From assembly GCA_050309445.1 (NCBI GenBank), contig JBNRMI010000005.1, positions 40,857 through 104,856 on the forward strand: 64,000 nt of DNA, read 5' to 3'. This document shows, piece after piece, positions 24,021-32,884 of this stretch. A model generated the notes under the pieces. That model searched no databases. It was not told where the DNA came from and saw only the letters and a list, made by a program, of their open reading frames with translations. The stretch is from Methanogranum sp050309445. Its GTDB lineage: Archaea; Thermoplasmatota; Thermoplasmata; Methanomassiliicoccales; Methanomethylophilaceae. A program made the translations under genes and the position numbers. The first letter of the stretch is position 1. The number at the start of each line of letters is the position of its first letter.

Positions 24021-25644
24021 CGGCCCTCCTCCGGCTGGTCAGGACCCTGACCATGAGCATGAAGACGAAGCAGATGCAGATGAGCACTATGGAGCAGATC
24101 GCCGCCTCCGAATAGGCCTGGTTCTTGATCAGGCTGTTGATGTAGATCGGCACGGTCATGACATCCGGGTTGATGGCCAACGAGGCCCCGACCTCGCCCA
24201 GGCTCCTTGTGAACGCGAGGATCGCCCCGGCGATTATCGATGATTTGATGATCGGGGCGAGCACCTTGGAGAAGGCCTGCAGCGGTTTCGCCCCCAGGGT
24301 CATCGCCACCTCCTCGTGGGAGGTGCCGACCTCCTCGACGGCGCCGATGATGTTCCTGACCACCAGCGGGTAGGTGAAGGCGATGTGGCCGAGGATGACC
24401 AGCACCACCGCGAACGCCCCCTCCGCACCCATACCGCCCCAGAACAGGGCCAGCGAGAAACCGAGCGCCGTGGTCGGGATCAGCAGCGGGAGGTTGACCA
24501 GCGAGTCGAGGATGCGGCCGGTCCGGGTGCCGGAGTTGCGGGCGATGTGCAGCGCGAGAGGTATCCCGAAGATGATGTTGAAGACCACGGCCGTGCCGGC
24601 GACGAGGAAGGACAGCCCGATCGAGTACATCAGCATGCCGTAGTCGACGGCGGCGATCGGCTGGGTCAGGAAGGCAAAGATGTAGAAGGAGGGGAGCAGC
24701 ACGACGATGACGGCGAACAGCAGCGTCAGCGCGTCCTTCAGCTTCGGCGGCACCCCTTTGCTGAGCCGTCGGCCGATCTGCGGCCAGACCCGGTCCATCG
24801 GCAGGCGTATGCGCACCATCAGCCGCCTCACCACCAGCAGCAGGGCGAGGGCGATGAGGATCATGATGATGCTGATGACGATCATCGGCCCCATGGCCGC
24901 ATCGGTCGCCTCCAGCGCCTTGTCGGCGATGAAGGAGGGACCGGTGAAGAAGATGCTCCCCTCGCCCATCATCGTCAGGGCGATGTAGGTGCCGCCGGTC
25001 TCCGACAGCGAGCGGGCGAAGCAGAGGATGAAACCGGTCACCAGCCCGGTGCGGAACAGCGGCAGGGTCACCGTCCGCACCGCGGTAAAGCGCGAGGCGC
25101 CCAGTGTCATCGCGGCGGTCTCGTAGGTGGGGTCGATCTGCTCGAGGATGGCCGAGAGCGACCGGACCATGTACGGATAGGTGAAGATGATGTGCAGGAG
25201 CAGCACCATGACGTACGGGGAGACGACCAGGCCGAGGCCGGGGATGCCGACGCCGTCCGGCGCCCCCCAGAAGAGGACCACCGAGATGCCGATGACGGCG
25301 GTCGGGAAGGCCAGCGGCATGTCCATCAGCGTATCGAGGAAGCGCTTGCCGCGGATCTCCTTGCGGATCAGCAGCCAGGCCATGGGGATGCCCAGCACGA
25401 TGTCGATGACGGTGACGATGAGGGCGATGCTGAACGAGTTCCAGGTCGCGCCGTAGATCTGCGCCATCGTCGCGGAATCGGCGAACGTCCCGCTGACGAG
25501 GTCCCAATCGGTGACGACCTTGGTGATGACGAAGACCGAGGGGATGGCGATGAGGACCAGGAAGACAGTGACGGCCAGACCGAGCCAGGCCTTGCGCACC
25601 CCTTCTCTGTCCGAAGCGTCATTGATCTTCTTTAACAACGGCAT
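24013..25644 (-). CDS. ABC importer permease with two fused membrane domains
   Basis: 543 residues and about twelve predicted helices in two homologous halves. Each half carries an EAA loop that docks an ATPase: YETAAMTLGASRFTAVRTVTLP in the first (shown in part) and HEEVAMTLGAKPLQAFSK in the second. This is the fused architecture seen in iron- and thiamine-type importers. Two different ATPases follow, matching the two docking sites. No substrate-binding protein is encoded nearby. It starts 53 bases after the Lsm gene, preceded by GGAAGG. Confidence 0.88.
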   Translation of the reverse strand: MPLLKKINDASDREGVRKAWLGLAVTVFLVLIAIPSVFVITKVVTDWDLVSGTFADSATMAQIYGATWNSFSIALIVTVIDIVLGIPMAWLLIRKEIRGKRFLDTLMDMPLAFPTAVIGISVVLFWGAPDGVGIPGLGLVVSPYVMVLLLHIIFTYPYMVRSLSAILEQIDPTYETAAMTLGASRFTAVRTVTLPLFRTGLVTGFILCFARSLSETGGTYIALTMMGEGSIFFTGPSFIADKALEATDAAMGPMIVISIIMILIALALLLVVRRLMVRIRLPMDRVWPQIGRRLSKGVPPKLKDALTLLFAVIVVLLPSFYIFAFLTQPIAAVDYGMLMYSIGLSFLVAGTAVVFNIIFGIPLALHIARNSGTRTGRILDSLVNLPLLIPTTALGFSLALFWGGMGAEGAFAVVLVILGHIAFTYPLVVRNIIGAVEEVGTSHEEVAMTLGAKPLQAFSKVLAPIIKSSIIAGAILAFTRSLGEVGASLAINPDVMTVPIYINSLIKNQAYSEAAICSIVLICICFVFMLMVRVLTSRRRADA

Positions 25645-25697
25645 CTGATTGTACCTTCCCGTTCAGCGGAGGAGCGATGCATGCGGATGCACGCGTT

Positions 25698-25913
25698 TCA
25701 GAGCATCGAGATGCTGACGACGTTGTTGCCGCGCAGCACAACAGGTCCGAGACGCCTCTCCTCACTGATGGAGGCGATGCTCTCGACCGTATCCTCGAGC
25801 ACCATGTTCATGTACTCGTCGAACCCCGTGAGCTTGCCTTCGAGGGTCCTCCCGTCCTTGAGCAGCAGGGACACCCGTTTATCCAGGGATTTTTCCAAGA
25901 GGGCTTGTGGCAT
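25698..25913 (-). CDS. Lsm / Sm-like archaeal RNA-binding protein
   Basis: 71 residues from ATG 25913. Sm1 motif: VSLLLKDGRTLEGKLTGFDEYMNMVL (central Gly and the FDEYMN loop, shown for identification in parts VSLLLKDGR / LTGFDEYMNMVL). Sm2 motif: VVLRGNNVVSI, the RG.N RNA-binding signature. Sm-like archaeal proteins form heptameric rings that bind U-rich RNA. The ATG two codons upstream (25919) is in frame, but a TATA box centred 27 bases before 25913 favours the shorter form. It is the promoter-proximal gene of the unit that continues with the importer. Confidence 0.92.
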   Translation of the reverse strand: MPQALLEKSLDKRVSLLLKDGRTLEGKLTGFDEYMNMVLEDTVESIASISEERRLGPVVLRGNNVVSISML

Positions 25914-25935
25914 TACCATGTTGTATCGGTTGACA

Positions 25936-25944
25936 GTATATCTA
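25936..25944 (-). promoter_or_regulatory. TATA box for lsm and the importer unit
   Basis: AGATATACT on the minus strand, centred 27 bases upstream of ATG 25913. It decides between the two candidate ATGs. Confidence 0.5.
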
Positions 25945-26000
25945 GGCGGATAAAAACCTTTACTATGCGGACGGCGGATGCCGCCGGTCGCAGGCGCGCG

Positions 26001-26501
26001 TCACAGGTTCTTGGCGTGCTCCTCGATCCAGGCGCGGATGTCCCGGACCTTGGTGCTGCCGATACCGAAGTACTCGGCGAAATGAGGGGTCGTGGTCAGC
26101 TCGAGCGTCTGGCCCGAGCGGCGGCCGGCGACCATGTCCATCCCGATCAGCGCCCTGACGTCGTCGTAGGTGCGGGCGCCGCGTGTCTTGAAGAGCTCCG
26201 ACTGCAGCAGCGGCTGGTTGTAGGCGATGGTGCTGAGCGTGCGCATCATGCCCCCGGTCATCTCCGCCCTGGCGAACCTGCCGGTGTACTGCGAGAACCC
26301 GGTCCGCAGCATCATGCGGTAACCGGTGCCGATCTTCGCGATCATGATCGCCGAATCGCGGTCGTCGTATCCCCGGCGGAGATCCATGACCGCGGTCCTG
26401 ACCTCCTGCACCGGCAGCGAGATCCGCTCGGCGATCTCCCTGACGGTCAGGGGGTCGCTGGAGGAGAACAGCGCCGCCTCTACCGCCCCCCTGACGTCCA
26501 C
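26001..26501 (-). CDS. scpB: ScpB, segregation and condensation protein B
   Basis: 166 residues with two winged-helix regions: AVEAALFSSSDPLTVREIAERI at the start (the usual ScpB opening, where the gene decides whether a helix follows) and RTLSTIAYNQPLLQSELFKTRG (the AYxQPxxxxEIxxxRG motif). ScpB dimers bind ScpA and regulate the SMC ring. GTG 26501 abuts the scpA stop. Together with scpA and smc it completes the archaeal condensin operon; no gene follows on this strand before the Lsm promoter. Confidence 0.9.
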   Translation of the reverse strand: MDVRGAVEAALFSSSDPLTVREIAERISLPVQEVRTAVMDLRRGYDDRDSAIMIAKIGTGYRMMLRTGFSQYTGRFARAEMTGGMMRTLSTIAYNQPLLQSELFKTRGARTYDDVRALIGMDMVAGRRSGQTLELTTTPHFAEYFGIGSTKVRDIRAWIEEHAKNL

Positions 26502-27329
26502 TCAGCCCACCGTCCCCGCGGTGGCGGGCACCTCGACCAGCACCCTGCCGTGCGGCAGCGACTCCTGCCGGATGTCCAGCCGGCCGTCCCGCACCAGGTG
26601 CAGGACCGAGACGAAGATCCTCAGATCCTCCATCACGTCCTCGGTGTAGAGCTCGTCGAGCGGCACGGTGCCGCATCCCAGCCCGAGGATGCGCTCGAGC
26701 ACGCGCACGACATCGCGCTCATCGTCCTCCTCGTGGGCCTTGTTGTCGAACCGGCGCGGCTCCTTGGCCCGGAGCGCACTGCGGGTCCGTTCGCGCTCGT
26801 CGCGCACCTCGATCTCGATGCGGGCATCCTCGAAGGCGCTGATCAGCTCGTACATCGTCACCGGCCGCGGATCGGTCCGCTGGAACGCCCGCATGAACGC
26901 CACCTCCGGGACCGCCAGGCGGTCATCCTCATCCTCGAAGGCGAAGTCGAATTCCGATATCTCCTCTTCCTCCGGCCGGACATCGACCCCCTTCTCGTAG
27001 GTGGCCTCCGACTGCATGCGCAGGATCTTCCAGGCCATCAGGATGAACCTGCCGGCCAGGATCATATCGAACGACATATCGGTGACCTTGCGCGAGTAGA
27101 TCCGGACGAATTCGCGCAGATCTATCTCCCAGGGGTCGATACCGTTCTCGATCACCAGGCTGAACATCGCGCGGATCGATTCATCCACGGGATCGCTCAG
27201 CCGCTCGCCCGTCATGTCCCTGAGGATGCGCGTGTACTCCCCGATCCTCTCGAAGGATTCCACGTCCTCGGCCAATGCCCTGTGGAACAGCAGATGCTGC
27301 TCCATCTCCGAAACCTGTGTGTTGTCCAT
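26502..27329 (-). CDS. scpA: ScpA, kleisin subunit of condensin
   Basis: 275 residues. N-terminal segment has the kleisin pattern ENGIDPWEIDLREFVRIYSRK followed by FILMAWKILRMQSEA, the part that binds the SMC neck; a variable acidic middle (RPEEEEISEFDFAFEDEDD) and a C-terminal winged helix. It closes the ring between SMC heads. I chose ATG 27329, with GGAGG ten bases upstream; a TTG at 27347 overlapping the smc stop (TTGA) is the alternative. Confidence 0.88.
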   Translation of the reverse strand: MDNTQVSEMEQHLLFHRALAEDVESFERIGEYTRILRDMTGERLSDPVDESIRAMFSLVIENGIDPWEIDLREFVRIYSRKVTDMSFDMILAGRFILMAWKILRMQSEATYEKGVDVRPEEEEISEFDFAFEDEDDRLAVPEVAFMRAFQRTDPRPVTMYELISAFEDARIEIEVRDERERTRSALRAKEPRRFDNKAHEEDDERDVVRVLERILGLGCGTVPLDELYTEDVMEDLRIFVSVLHLVRDGRLDIRQESLPHGRVLVEVPATAGTVG

Positions 27330-27343
27330 ATCCCATCCCTCCT

Positions 27344-30300
27344 TCAATCGCTGTGCGGCCTTTTCAGGGCCTCCTCCTCATACTTCGACACCTCTTCGAA
27401 ATCCGGCTGCATGATCACCTTGCTGATACCGGACGGCGGCCGGGTCACCCCGATCAGATGGTCGGCCAGCGCGAGCGTCACCTTCCTCAGCGAGACCTGG
27501 ATGAACTGCGCCCGCGCCGAGCTCTCCTTGACCCTGGAGGCGACCATCTCGGCATTGACCGCGTCCAGGAACATGTCCACCTCATCCAGCACATAGAACG
27601 GCGACGGCTGGAACTCCTGGATCGCGAAGATGAACGCCAGCGCCGTCAGCGACTTCTCGCCGCCGGACAGCGCCTCCAGCTTCAGCAGCTTGCCGTTCTT
27701 GGGCTTGGCGTTGATCAGCAGCCCTCCGGAGAACGGGTCCTCCTCGTCCTCCAGGTCCATGAAGGCCTCTCCGCCGCCGGACAGCTGGGCGTAGATGCTC
27801 CTGAAATTGGTGTCGACGGCGTTGTACGCCTCCATCAGCAGCGTCTTCTTCTGCCGGTTGAGCGAATCCTTCAGCCTCTCCAGGTCGCGGATCTGCTCCT
27901 CCAGCAAGGCCACATCCCCTTCCAGCGTGTCGTGGCGGGCCTTGCGTTCCTCGTACTCCTCGATCGCCAGCAGGTTGACGTTGCCGATACGCGCGATCGA
28001 TGCCTCGCATGAGCGGATCGTGCGCCGGATCTCCTCCTCGGAAGGTATCGGCTCGACGACCTCGACGGTCACCTCCTCCAGCTCCGCCTCGAGTTGCTCC
28101 AGGTTCGTCCGGACGATGCCGGCCTGCGCCTGCTGGGAAACGATCATGCCGTTCTTGAGCTCGATCTTCTCCTGGACGGACGACCGCTGGCTGTCGAGGC
28201 TGTAACGTGTCTGCAACAGGCTGTCCTTCTCCTGCCGCAGACCCTCGATGCTGCCCTCCATCTCGCGTTCCATGCTCGACAGCGCCTCGAACTCCACCTC
28301 GGCCGCGGCGAGCGTCTCCCGGTTCTCCGCGATCGACCTCCGGGCCGAGGCGATCCGCTCCGAGGTGGCGGCCGCCTGTTGGTCCAGCGCCTCCTTCTGC
28401 GCATCCAGGCCGGTGAGTTCGGCGGCTGCCGCCGCCTCCTGTGACTGCAGGTCGGACAGCGAGCCCCGCAGCGCGTACACCCGGTCCCGGATCGTGTGGA
28501 CCTCCTTCTGCAGGTCGGCGGGGGCGATGGCATCCATGCGCTCACGCAGCGAGGTCCGCTCCTCCCTGAGCCCCTCCAGCCGGGACACGGCCCCGGCGAG
28601 CGCCTGCGCGGCCGCGGCCGATGCCGCCTCGGCATCCGCACACTCCCTCTCCTTGGTCCCGAGCTGCCCGGTCAGCGTCTGCCTCGAGCTGCGCAGCGAG
28701 GAGAGCCGGGCCTCCAGCTGCCCGGCCTTGGCCCGGTTCCCCATGTCGGCGGCGCCCGCCCGGCGCATCTCGTCATCGGCGGCGCGGATCTCCGTCCGCA
28801 GATCGCGGATGCGGGCCACCAGCGCATCGAGGGCGTCGTTGGCCGCCCTCAGCTCGGCCCCCAGCTCCTCCAGCTTGGATTCGGACGGCGGGCCGAAGCG
28901 CATCATCGACTGCGGGTTGAGGGTGCCTCCGGTCATCGCCCCCGAGGCATCCAGCAGTTCGCCGGTCTTGGTCACCAGCCGCACCCCGCCCATCATCCCG
29001 CGGGCGTTCTCCAGCGTGTCGACGACCAGCGTGTCCTGGAACACGTACCAGAACACGTTGGCGTAACGCGGGTCGTAATCGATCAGATCGGTGGCGTAAC
29101 CCTCGGTCTGCTTGAGGATCATGATCGCCTTGGCCCGGGGCCTGCCCCCGAGCATCTTGTTCATCGGCAGGAACAGCACCCGGCCGAGCTTGTTGCGTTT
29201 GAGATGGGCGATGCACTCGGATGCCGTCCGGTCGTCGTCGACGACCACGGCCTGCATCCTGCCGCCGGCCGCCACGGCCAGGGCGGTCTCGAAATCGGGG
29301 TCGACCGAAGCCAGCTCCTGGATCGTCCCGTGGATGCCGGCGATCGTGCCCTTATCCCGCAGCTCGAGGATCGCCTTGACCGCGTTGCTGCCCCGGTCCA
29401 GCCGGTCTGTGGCGCGCTTCTCCGCGGCCAGCCGGTTGTATTCGGATTCCAGCCTCCGCACGGCGTCGCGCAGCTCGGCTTCCTGGCGTTCGAGTTCGGC
29501 CTCCTCCCTGCGTTTGGACAGCACTTCCCGCGACAGTGCCTCCGCCTGGTTATCGCCGCCCTCTCCGGACAGCTCCCGGATGCTCCATTCGGCGTCCTTG
29601 ATATCGAATGACAGCGCCTGCAGCCGTTCATCGAGCTCCGCTTTGGCACGCTGCATCTCCTCGGCGTGCGCCTCGGCCCTCGCCGCCGCGACCTGGGTCC
29701 GCTGCTCCTCGGCGGCGGCGGCATCAATCTCGCGGTCCTTCGCGGAGACGGCCTCCTGGAGGTCGGCGTACTCGCCGTCGTTCCGCGCCAGCCGTCCGGC
29801 GAGCTCGTCGCCGGCTAACTTGGCCTCCTCCAATGCGGCAGAGGCCTCCTCGATACGGATCCTGATACCGGCCAGCAGATCGGCGGAGACCGCGTGGTCG
29901 TTGCGGTTGGAGGCGATGGACTCCTCGAACCTGGCCTTGAAGGCCTCCTGCTCCCCGATGTCGTCCTCGGCGCGGTCGATGCGGTCCTTGACGGTCGCGA
30001 TGCGGATCCTGACCGCCTCGATCGATGTTTTGAGCTCCCGGTACTCGGGACCGACGCGTTCGGCGATCTCCTCCTCCTTGTCGGCGATCGCCTGCTCATT
30101 GCGCGCATGCCGTTCGGTGAGGTCGTCCTTGAGCGCCTTCAGCTCCCCGACCTCTCCGATCAGTTCGGCGATCAGTCCGTCGAGGCTGCTGAGCTTGGCC
30201 TCCTCTATCTGCCTGTGCCTGTGCAGCAGCTGGACCTTGGCGGTGTCCAGGGACTCCTTGGCCTCGAGGTACCTCCTGGCGTCCTCCCGGTCCTTCTCCA

Positions 30301-30928
30301 ATTTGGCGATCTGCACTTCCAATTCGGTGATGATGATGCCGATGCGCTCGAGGTTGGCCTCCGCCTCCGCCTGCTCCCCCTCGGCCCGGCTGATGTCGCT
30401 GTCGTAACTGGCGATGCCGGAGATGCCGTCGAGGATGCGCCGCCGCTCGATGCTGCCCATCTGGACGATGCGGGTGACGTCGCCCTGCTGCACCATGTTG
30501 TACCCGTCGGCGCTGATGCGGGCCTTCGTCAGCAGCGTGTCGAACTCGGACAGCGATGATTTACGGTCGTTGATGTAGAAGTATGAACTGTAATCGGTCC
30601 CGTTGTCGGAGACCCTGACCAGACGGGTGAGCTTCACCTCGTCGTCATCCCAGGGCATCATCCGGTCGGTGTTGTCGAAGACCAGCGAGACCTTCATGTG
30701 GCGGGCACGGCCCCGCGTCTTGCCGCCGTCGAAGATCAGATCCGTGAGGCGGCCGGCCCGGACGGCCTTGGAGCTGCGCGGACCCAGCACGAAGAGTATG
30801 GCGTCGGTTATGTTGGATTTCCCGGAACCGTTCGGTCCGGTTATCGCCATGTAACCTTCCATCATCGGAATCGTGAGACTGCCTCCGAATGATTTGAAGT
30901 TCTCCAACTCTATCTGCTTTAAATACAC
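27344..30928 (-). CDS. smc: SMC chromosome-segregation ATPase
   Basis: 1194 residues in the standard order: N-terminal head with Walker A GPNGSGKSN at residues 31-39, a long coiled coil, a hinge around residues 520-640 (IAGIHGTIQELASVD, AVAAGGRMQAVVVDD), the returning coiled coil, and the C-terminal head with signature LSGGEKSLTALAF and Walker B FYVLDEVDMFLD. It is the DNA-entrapping subunit of condensin. GTG 30928 gives the usual N-terminus (VYLKQIELENFKSFG) with GGGGTG just upstream; another GTG at 31006 is in frame but lies almost on the TATA box. Confidence 0.95.
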   Translation of the reverse strand: MYLKQIELENFKSFGGSLTIPMMEGYMAITGPNGSGKSNITDAILFVLGPRSSKAVRAGRLTDLIFDGGKTRGRARHMKVSLVFDNTDRMMPWDDDEVKLTRLVRVSDNGTDYSSYFYINDRKSSLSEFDTLLTKARISADGYNMVQQGDVTRIVQMGSIERRRILDGISGIASYDSDISRAEGEQAEAEANLERIGIIITELEVQIAKLEKDREDARRYLEAKESLDTAKVQLLHRHRQIEEAKLSSLDGLIAELIGEVGELKALKDDLTERHARNEQAIADKEEEIAERVGPEYRELKTSIEAVRIRIATVKDRIDRAEDDIGEQEAFKARFEESIASNRNDHAVSADLLAGIRIRIEEASAALEEAKLAGDELAGRLARNDGEYADLQEAVSAKDREIDAAAAEEQRTQVAAARAEAHAEEMQRAKAELDERLQALSFDIKDAEWSIRELSGEGGDNQAEALSREVLSKRREEAELERQEAELRDAVRRLESEYNRLAAEKRATDRLDRGSNAVKAILELRDKGTIAGIHGTIQELASVDPDFETALAVAAGGRMQAVVVDDDRTASECIAHLKRNKLGRVLFLPMNKMLGGRPRAKAIMILKQTEGYATDLIDYDPRYANVFWYVFQDTLVVDTLENARGMMGGVRLVTKTGELLDASGAMTGGTLNPQSMMRFGPPSESKLEELGAELRAANDALDALVARIRDLRTEIRAADDEMRRAGAADMGNRAKAGQLEARLSSLRSSRQTLTGQLGTKERECADAEAASAAAAQALAGAVSRLEGLREERTSLRERMDAIAPADLQKEVHTIRDRVYALRGSLSDLQSQEAAAAAELTGLDAQKEALDQQAAATSERIASARRSIAENRETLAAAEVEFEALSSMEREMEGSIEGLRQEKDSLLQTRYSLDSQRSSVQEKIELKNGMIVSQQAQAGIVRTNLEQLEAELEEVTVEVVEPIPSEEEIRRTIRSCEASIARIGNVNLLAIEEYEERKARHDTLEGDVALLEEQIRDLERLKDSLNRQKKTLLMEAYNAVDTNFRSIYAQLSGGGEAFMDLEDEEDPFSGGLLINAKPKNGKLLKLEALSGGEKSLTALAFIFAIQEFQPSPFYVLDEVDMFLDAVNAEMVASRVKESSARAQFIQVSLRKVTLALADHLIGVTRPPSGISKVIMQPDFEEVSKYEEEALKRPHSD

Positions 30929-31016
30929 GTCACACCCCTGCGGCAACGCGAGTCGAACCCGTATGCATCCCAGTAGCCTGTAAGGCGTAATCACATTGAG
31001 ATGCACAGTATTTAAA
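30929..31016 (-). promoter_or_regulatory. smc promoter and leader with a tRNA T-arm-like element
   Basis: The TATA box TTTAAATA lies at 31009-31016, predicting a start near 30985 and a leader of about 55 bases. On the minus strand the leader contains ACGGGTTCGACTCGCGT, which looks like a tRNA T arm (one mismatch in the stem), followed by TTGCCGCA like an acceptor strand. Upstream sequence can form TGCATCTC/GGGATGCA. No complete tRNA fits. Confidence 0.45.
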
Positions 31017-31111
31017 CCCAGCGTAAAACAACGGAGGTGCCAGGCTATCCGCCCGCACGATGCGGATGCATCCTGCGGGCAGGTCGCCGCGGGGGGTCCG
31101 ACGAGATATTG

Positions 31112-31119
31112 TTTATAAG
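31112..31119 (+). promoter_or_regulatory. TATA box for uspA
   Basis: TTTATAAG centred 26 bases upstream of ATG 31142; leaderless spacing. Confidence 0.6.
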
Positions 31120-31141
31120 CTCGGACGCCGATTGCATCAGC

Positions 31142-31570
31142 ATGGTCGGAATCGGACTTGTGTTAATACCTACTGACGGAAGCGAATTCTCCGAGAACGC
31201 CGCGAGATACGGGATCGGACTCGCCAAACAACTGGGGGCGACGGTCCACGCGGTGCACGTTTTCGACATGAACACCCTGGTATCCACCCGGTACCCCGAC
31301 ACCGAGGAGCACATCCGCAAGACCTGCGAGACCTATGTCAACAGGGTGGTGGAGATGGGGGAGGAGCAGGGCGTCGAGGTCGGTCCTCTGATGTACACCG
31401 GCGAACCCGCCCGGATCATCAACGAGCTCTCCGGCGACTACGACCTGATCGTCATGGGCACACTCGGCCGCACAGGCCTGTCGCATATGATCATGGGGAG
31501 CGTGGCCGAGAAGGTCGTCCGTCACTCCAAGGCCCCCGTGCTGATCTACAAGAGCGGTGACAAGAGCTGA
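31142..31570 (+). CDS. Universal stress protein (UspA family)
   Basis: 142 residues with the UspA alpha/beta fold: GLVLIPTDGSEFSENAARYGI at the N-terminus (shown in part), the middle strand VGPLMYTGEPA, and the ATP-binding signature MGTLGRTGLSHMIMGSVAEKVV (GxxGxnGxxxxxxGSVxxxVV) near residues 106-127, ending APVLIYK. ATP-binding single-domain USP; role in stress response is known only generally. ATG 31142 follows a TATA box at leaderless distance. It converges on the HAD gene with a one-base gap. Confidence 0.92.
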   Translation: MVGIGLVLIPTDGSEFSENAARYGIGLAKQLGATVHAVHVFDMNTLVSTRYPDTEEHIRKTCETYVNRVVEMGEEQGVEVGPLMYTGEPARIINELSGDYDLIVMGTLGRTGLSHMIMGSVAEKVVRHSKAPVLIYKSGDKS

Positions 31571-31571
31571 T

Positions 31572-32348
31572 TCAGAGGTTCCGGAGCAGTTCCGGTATGT
31601 CGGCCACCGAGCCGACCACATGAGTGGGCCGGACACCGGATGACTCCAGGTCGTCCGGGCCGGTCTCGCCGCTGAGCACCAGTATCGAGTCGATGCCCGC
31701 ATCGCAGGCCATGCGTATGTCGGTGTACAGGCGGTCGCCGACCATGACCGTCTCCCGAAGGGGGACGCCCATCTCCGCGGCCGCCATCTCCAGCATCAGC
31801 CGGTTGGGTTTGCCGATGACCTCGGCGCGGCAGCCGGAAAGCGATTCGAACAACCTGATGAACGGCCCGATATCGACGTCGTATGAATCCTCGGTGGGAC
31901 AGAGGTCGTCGGGATGCGTGGCAATCAGCTCGGCGCCGTCGAGGATGTGGTGGAAGCCCTTGTTGATCTTCCCGTAGTCGATGGTCCGGTCGAAGGTGAG
32001 GTAGACGATGTCCGGCCGGGTGCCGTCGATGCGGATGCCGGCGGCGGCGATCTCCCCGGAGACCTCGGATGAGGCGATCGGATACACACCGGCACCCGGG
32101 CGGCGTTCGGCCACGAACCTGAGTGCGGCGATGTTCGAGGTGATGATGTGCCGCTCCTCGATATCGAAACCCATGCCGGTGAGCTTCTCCAGATAATAGC
32201 GGCGCGGAGCGGCCGAGTTGTTGGTTAGGAAGACGAACGGTATGCCCTGCTCATCGAGGTATCCGATGAGGTCCGTCGCGCCCGGGATGAGCTCCGCACC
32301 CTTGTATACGGTCCCGTCCAGATCCAGCATGAAGGCGGCATAGCTCAT
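31572..32348 (-). CDS. HAD-superfamily phosphatase (NagD / class IIA type)
   Basis: 258 residues with HAD motifs: I in MLDLDGTVYKG (nucleophile Asp), II in FLTNNSAAPRRYY, Lys in VIGKPNRLM, and the acidic motif in MVGDRLYTDIRMA. The NagD-type cap lies between. Such enzymes hydrolyse small phosphate esters; archaeal relatives act on phosphoglycolate, 4-nitrophenyl phosphate or glycerol phosphate, so the substrate is open. ATG 32348 overlaps the UDG stop (ATGA), placing it last in the operon carS-pyrE-udg-HAD. Phosphoglycolate repair would fit with the RuBisCO at 55.6 kb, but that is speculation. Confidence 0.85.
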   Translation of the reverse strand: MSYAAFMLDLDGTVYKGAELIPGATDLIGYLDEQGIPFVFLTNNSAAPRRYYLEKLTGMGFDIEERHIITSNIAALRFVAERRPGAGVYPIASSEVSGEIAAAGIRIDGTRPDIVYLTFDRTIDYGKINKGFHHILDGAELIATHPDDLCPTEDSYDVDIGPFIRLFESLSGCRAEVIGKPNRLMLEMAAAEMGVPLRETVMVGDRLYTDIRMACDAGIDSILVLSGETGPDDLESSGVRPTHVVGSVADIPELLRNL

Positions 32349-32884
32349 CGCGGAGCCTCCGCCAGCCGCCTGGCCAGACGGACCGTCTCCGACAGCGAGC
32401 TCCGCAACGAAGGGTTGTAGACGCAGGCTGCGGGATGATATGCAGGGATGAGTTCGGAGACCCCGTAGCCGGGACCCAGAAGGCGCGGCCGGTTGACGAT
32501 GTCGGTGAGCCTGCCCTCGTGCCCGAAGAGCGTGCGGCAGGCGGCGCGACCCATGCAGACCACCACTTTCCTCCCCTGCAGCTCGTGCTGCAGGAAGGGG
32601 CGGCAAGCCGCCATCTCCGCATCGGTGGGGTCGCGGTTGCGGGGCGGGCGGCACTTGACGGCGTTGGTGATCAGCACTGATGAACGGTCGAGGCCCTCCT
32701 CAGCGAGGATGCCGTCGAGCATCTTCCCCGCACGCCCGATGAACGGGCGCCCCTCGCGGTCCTCGGTCTCGCCCGGAGCCTCGCCGACGAAGACGATGTC
32801 CGCATCGGGATCGCCGTCGGGGAAGACGACACACGTGCGTGTCTCGCAGAGGCTGCAGAGGCGGCAGTCGGGTTCCGGCCTCAT
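32345..32884 (-). CDS. Uracil-DNA glycosylase, family 4
   Basis: 179 residues. Four-Cys iron-sulfur uracil glycosylase: N-terminal CRLCSLC, active-site motif GEAPGETEDREGRPFIGRAG, KCRPPRNRDPTDAEMAAC with further cluster Cys, and the C-terminal AYHPAACVYNPSLR. Removes uracil from DNA. Its start overlaps the pyrE stop (ATGA). The acquisition of a uracil repair enzyme next to orotate phosphoribosyltransferase is an operon arrangement, not evidence of a shared pathway. Confidence 0.93.
   Translation of the reverse strand: MRPEPDCRLCSLCETRTCVVFPDGDPDADIVFVGEAPGETEDREGRPFIGRAGKMLDGILAEEGLDRSSVLITNAVKCRPPRNRDPTDAEMAACRPFLQHELQGRKVVVCMGRAACRTLFGHEGRLTDIVNRPRLLGPGYGVSELIPAYHPAACVYNPSLRSSLSETVRLARRLAEAPR

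Noticed and set aside
30929..31006. Functional tRNA gene in the smc leader
   Set aside because: Only the T-arm-like and acceptor-like parts are present; no matching 5' acceptor, D arm or convincing anticodon stem.
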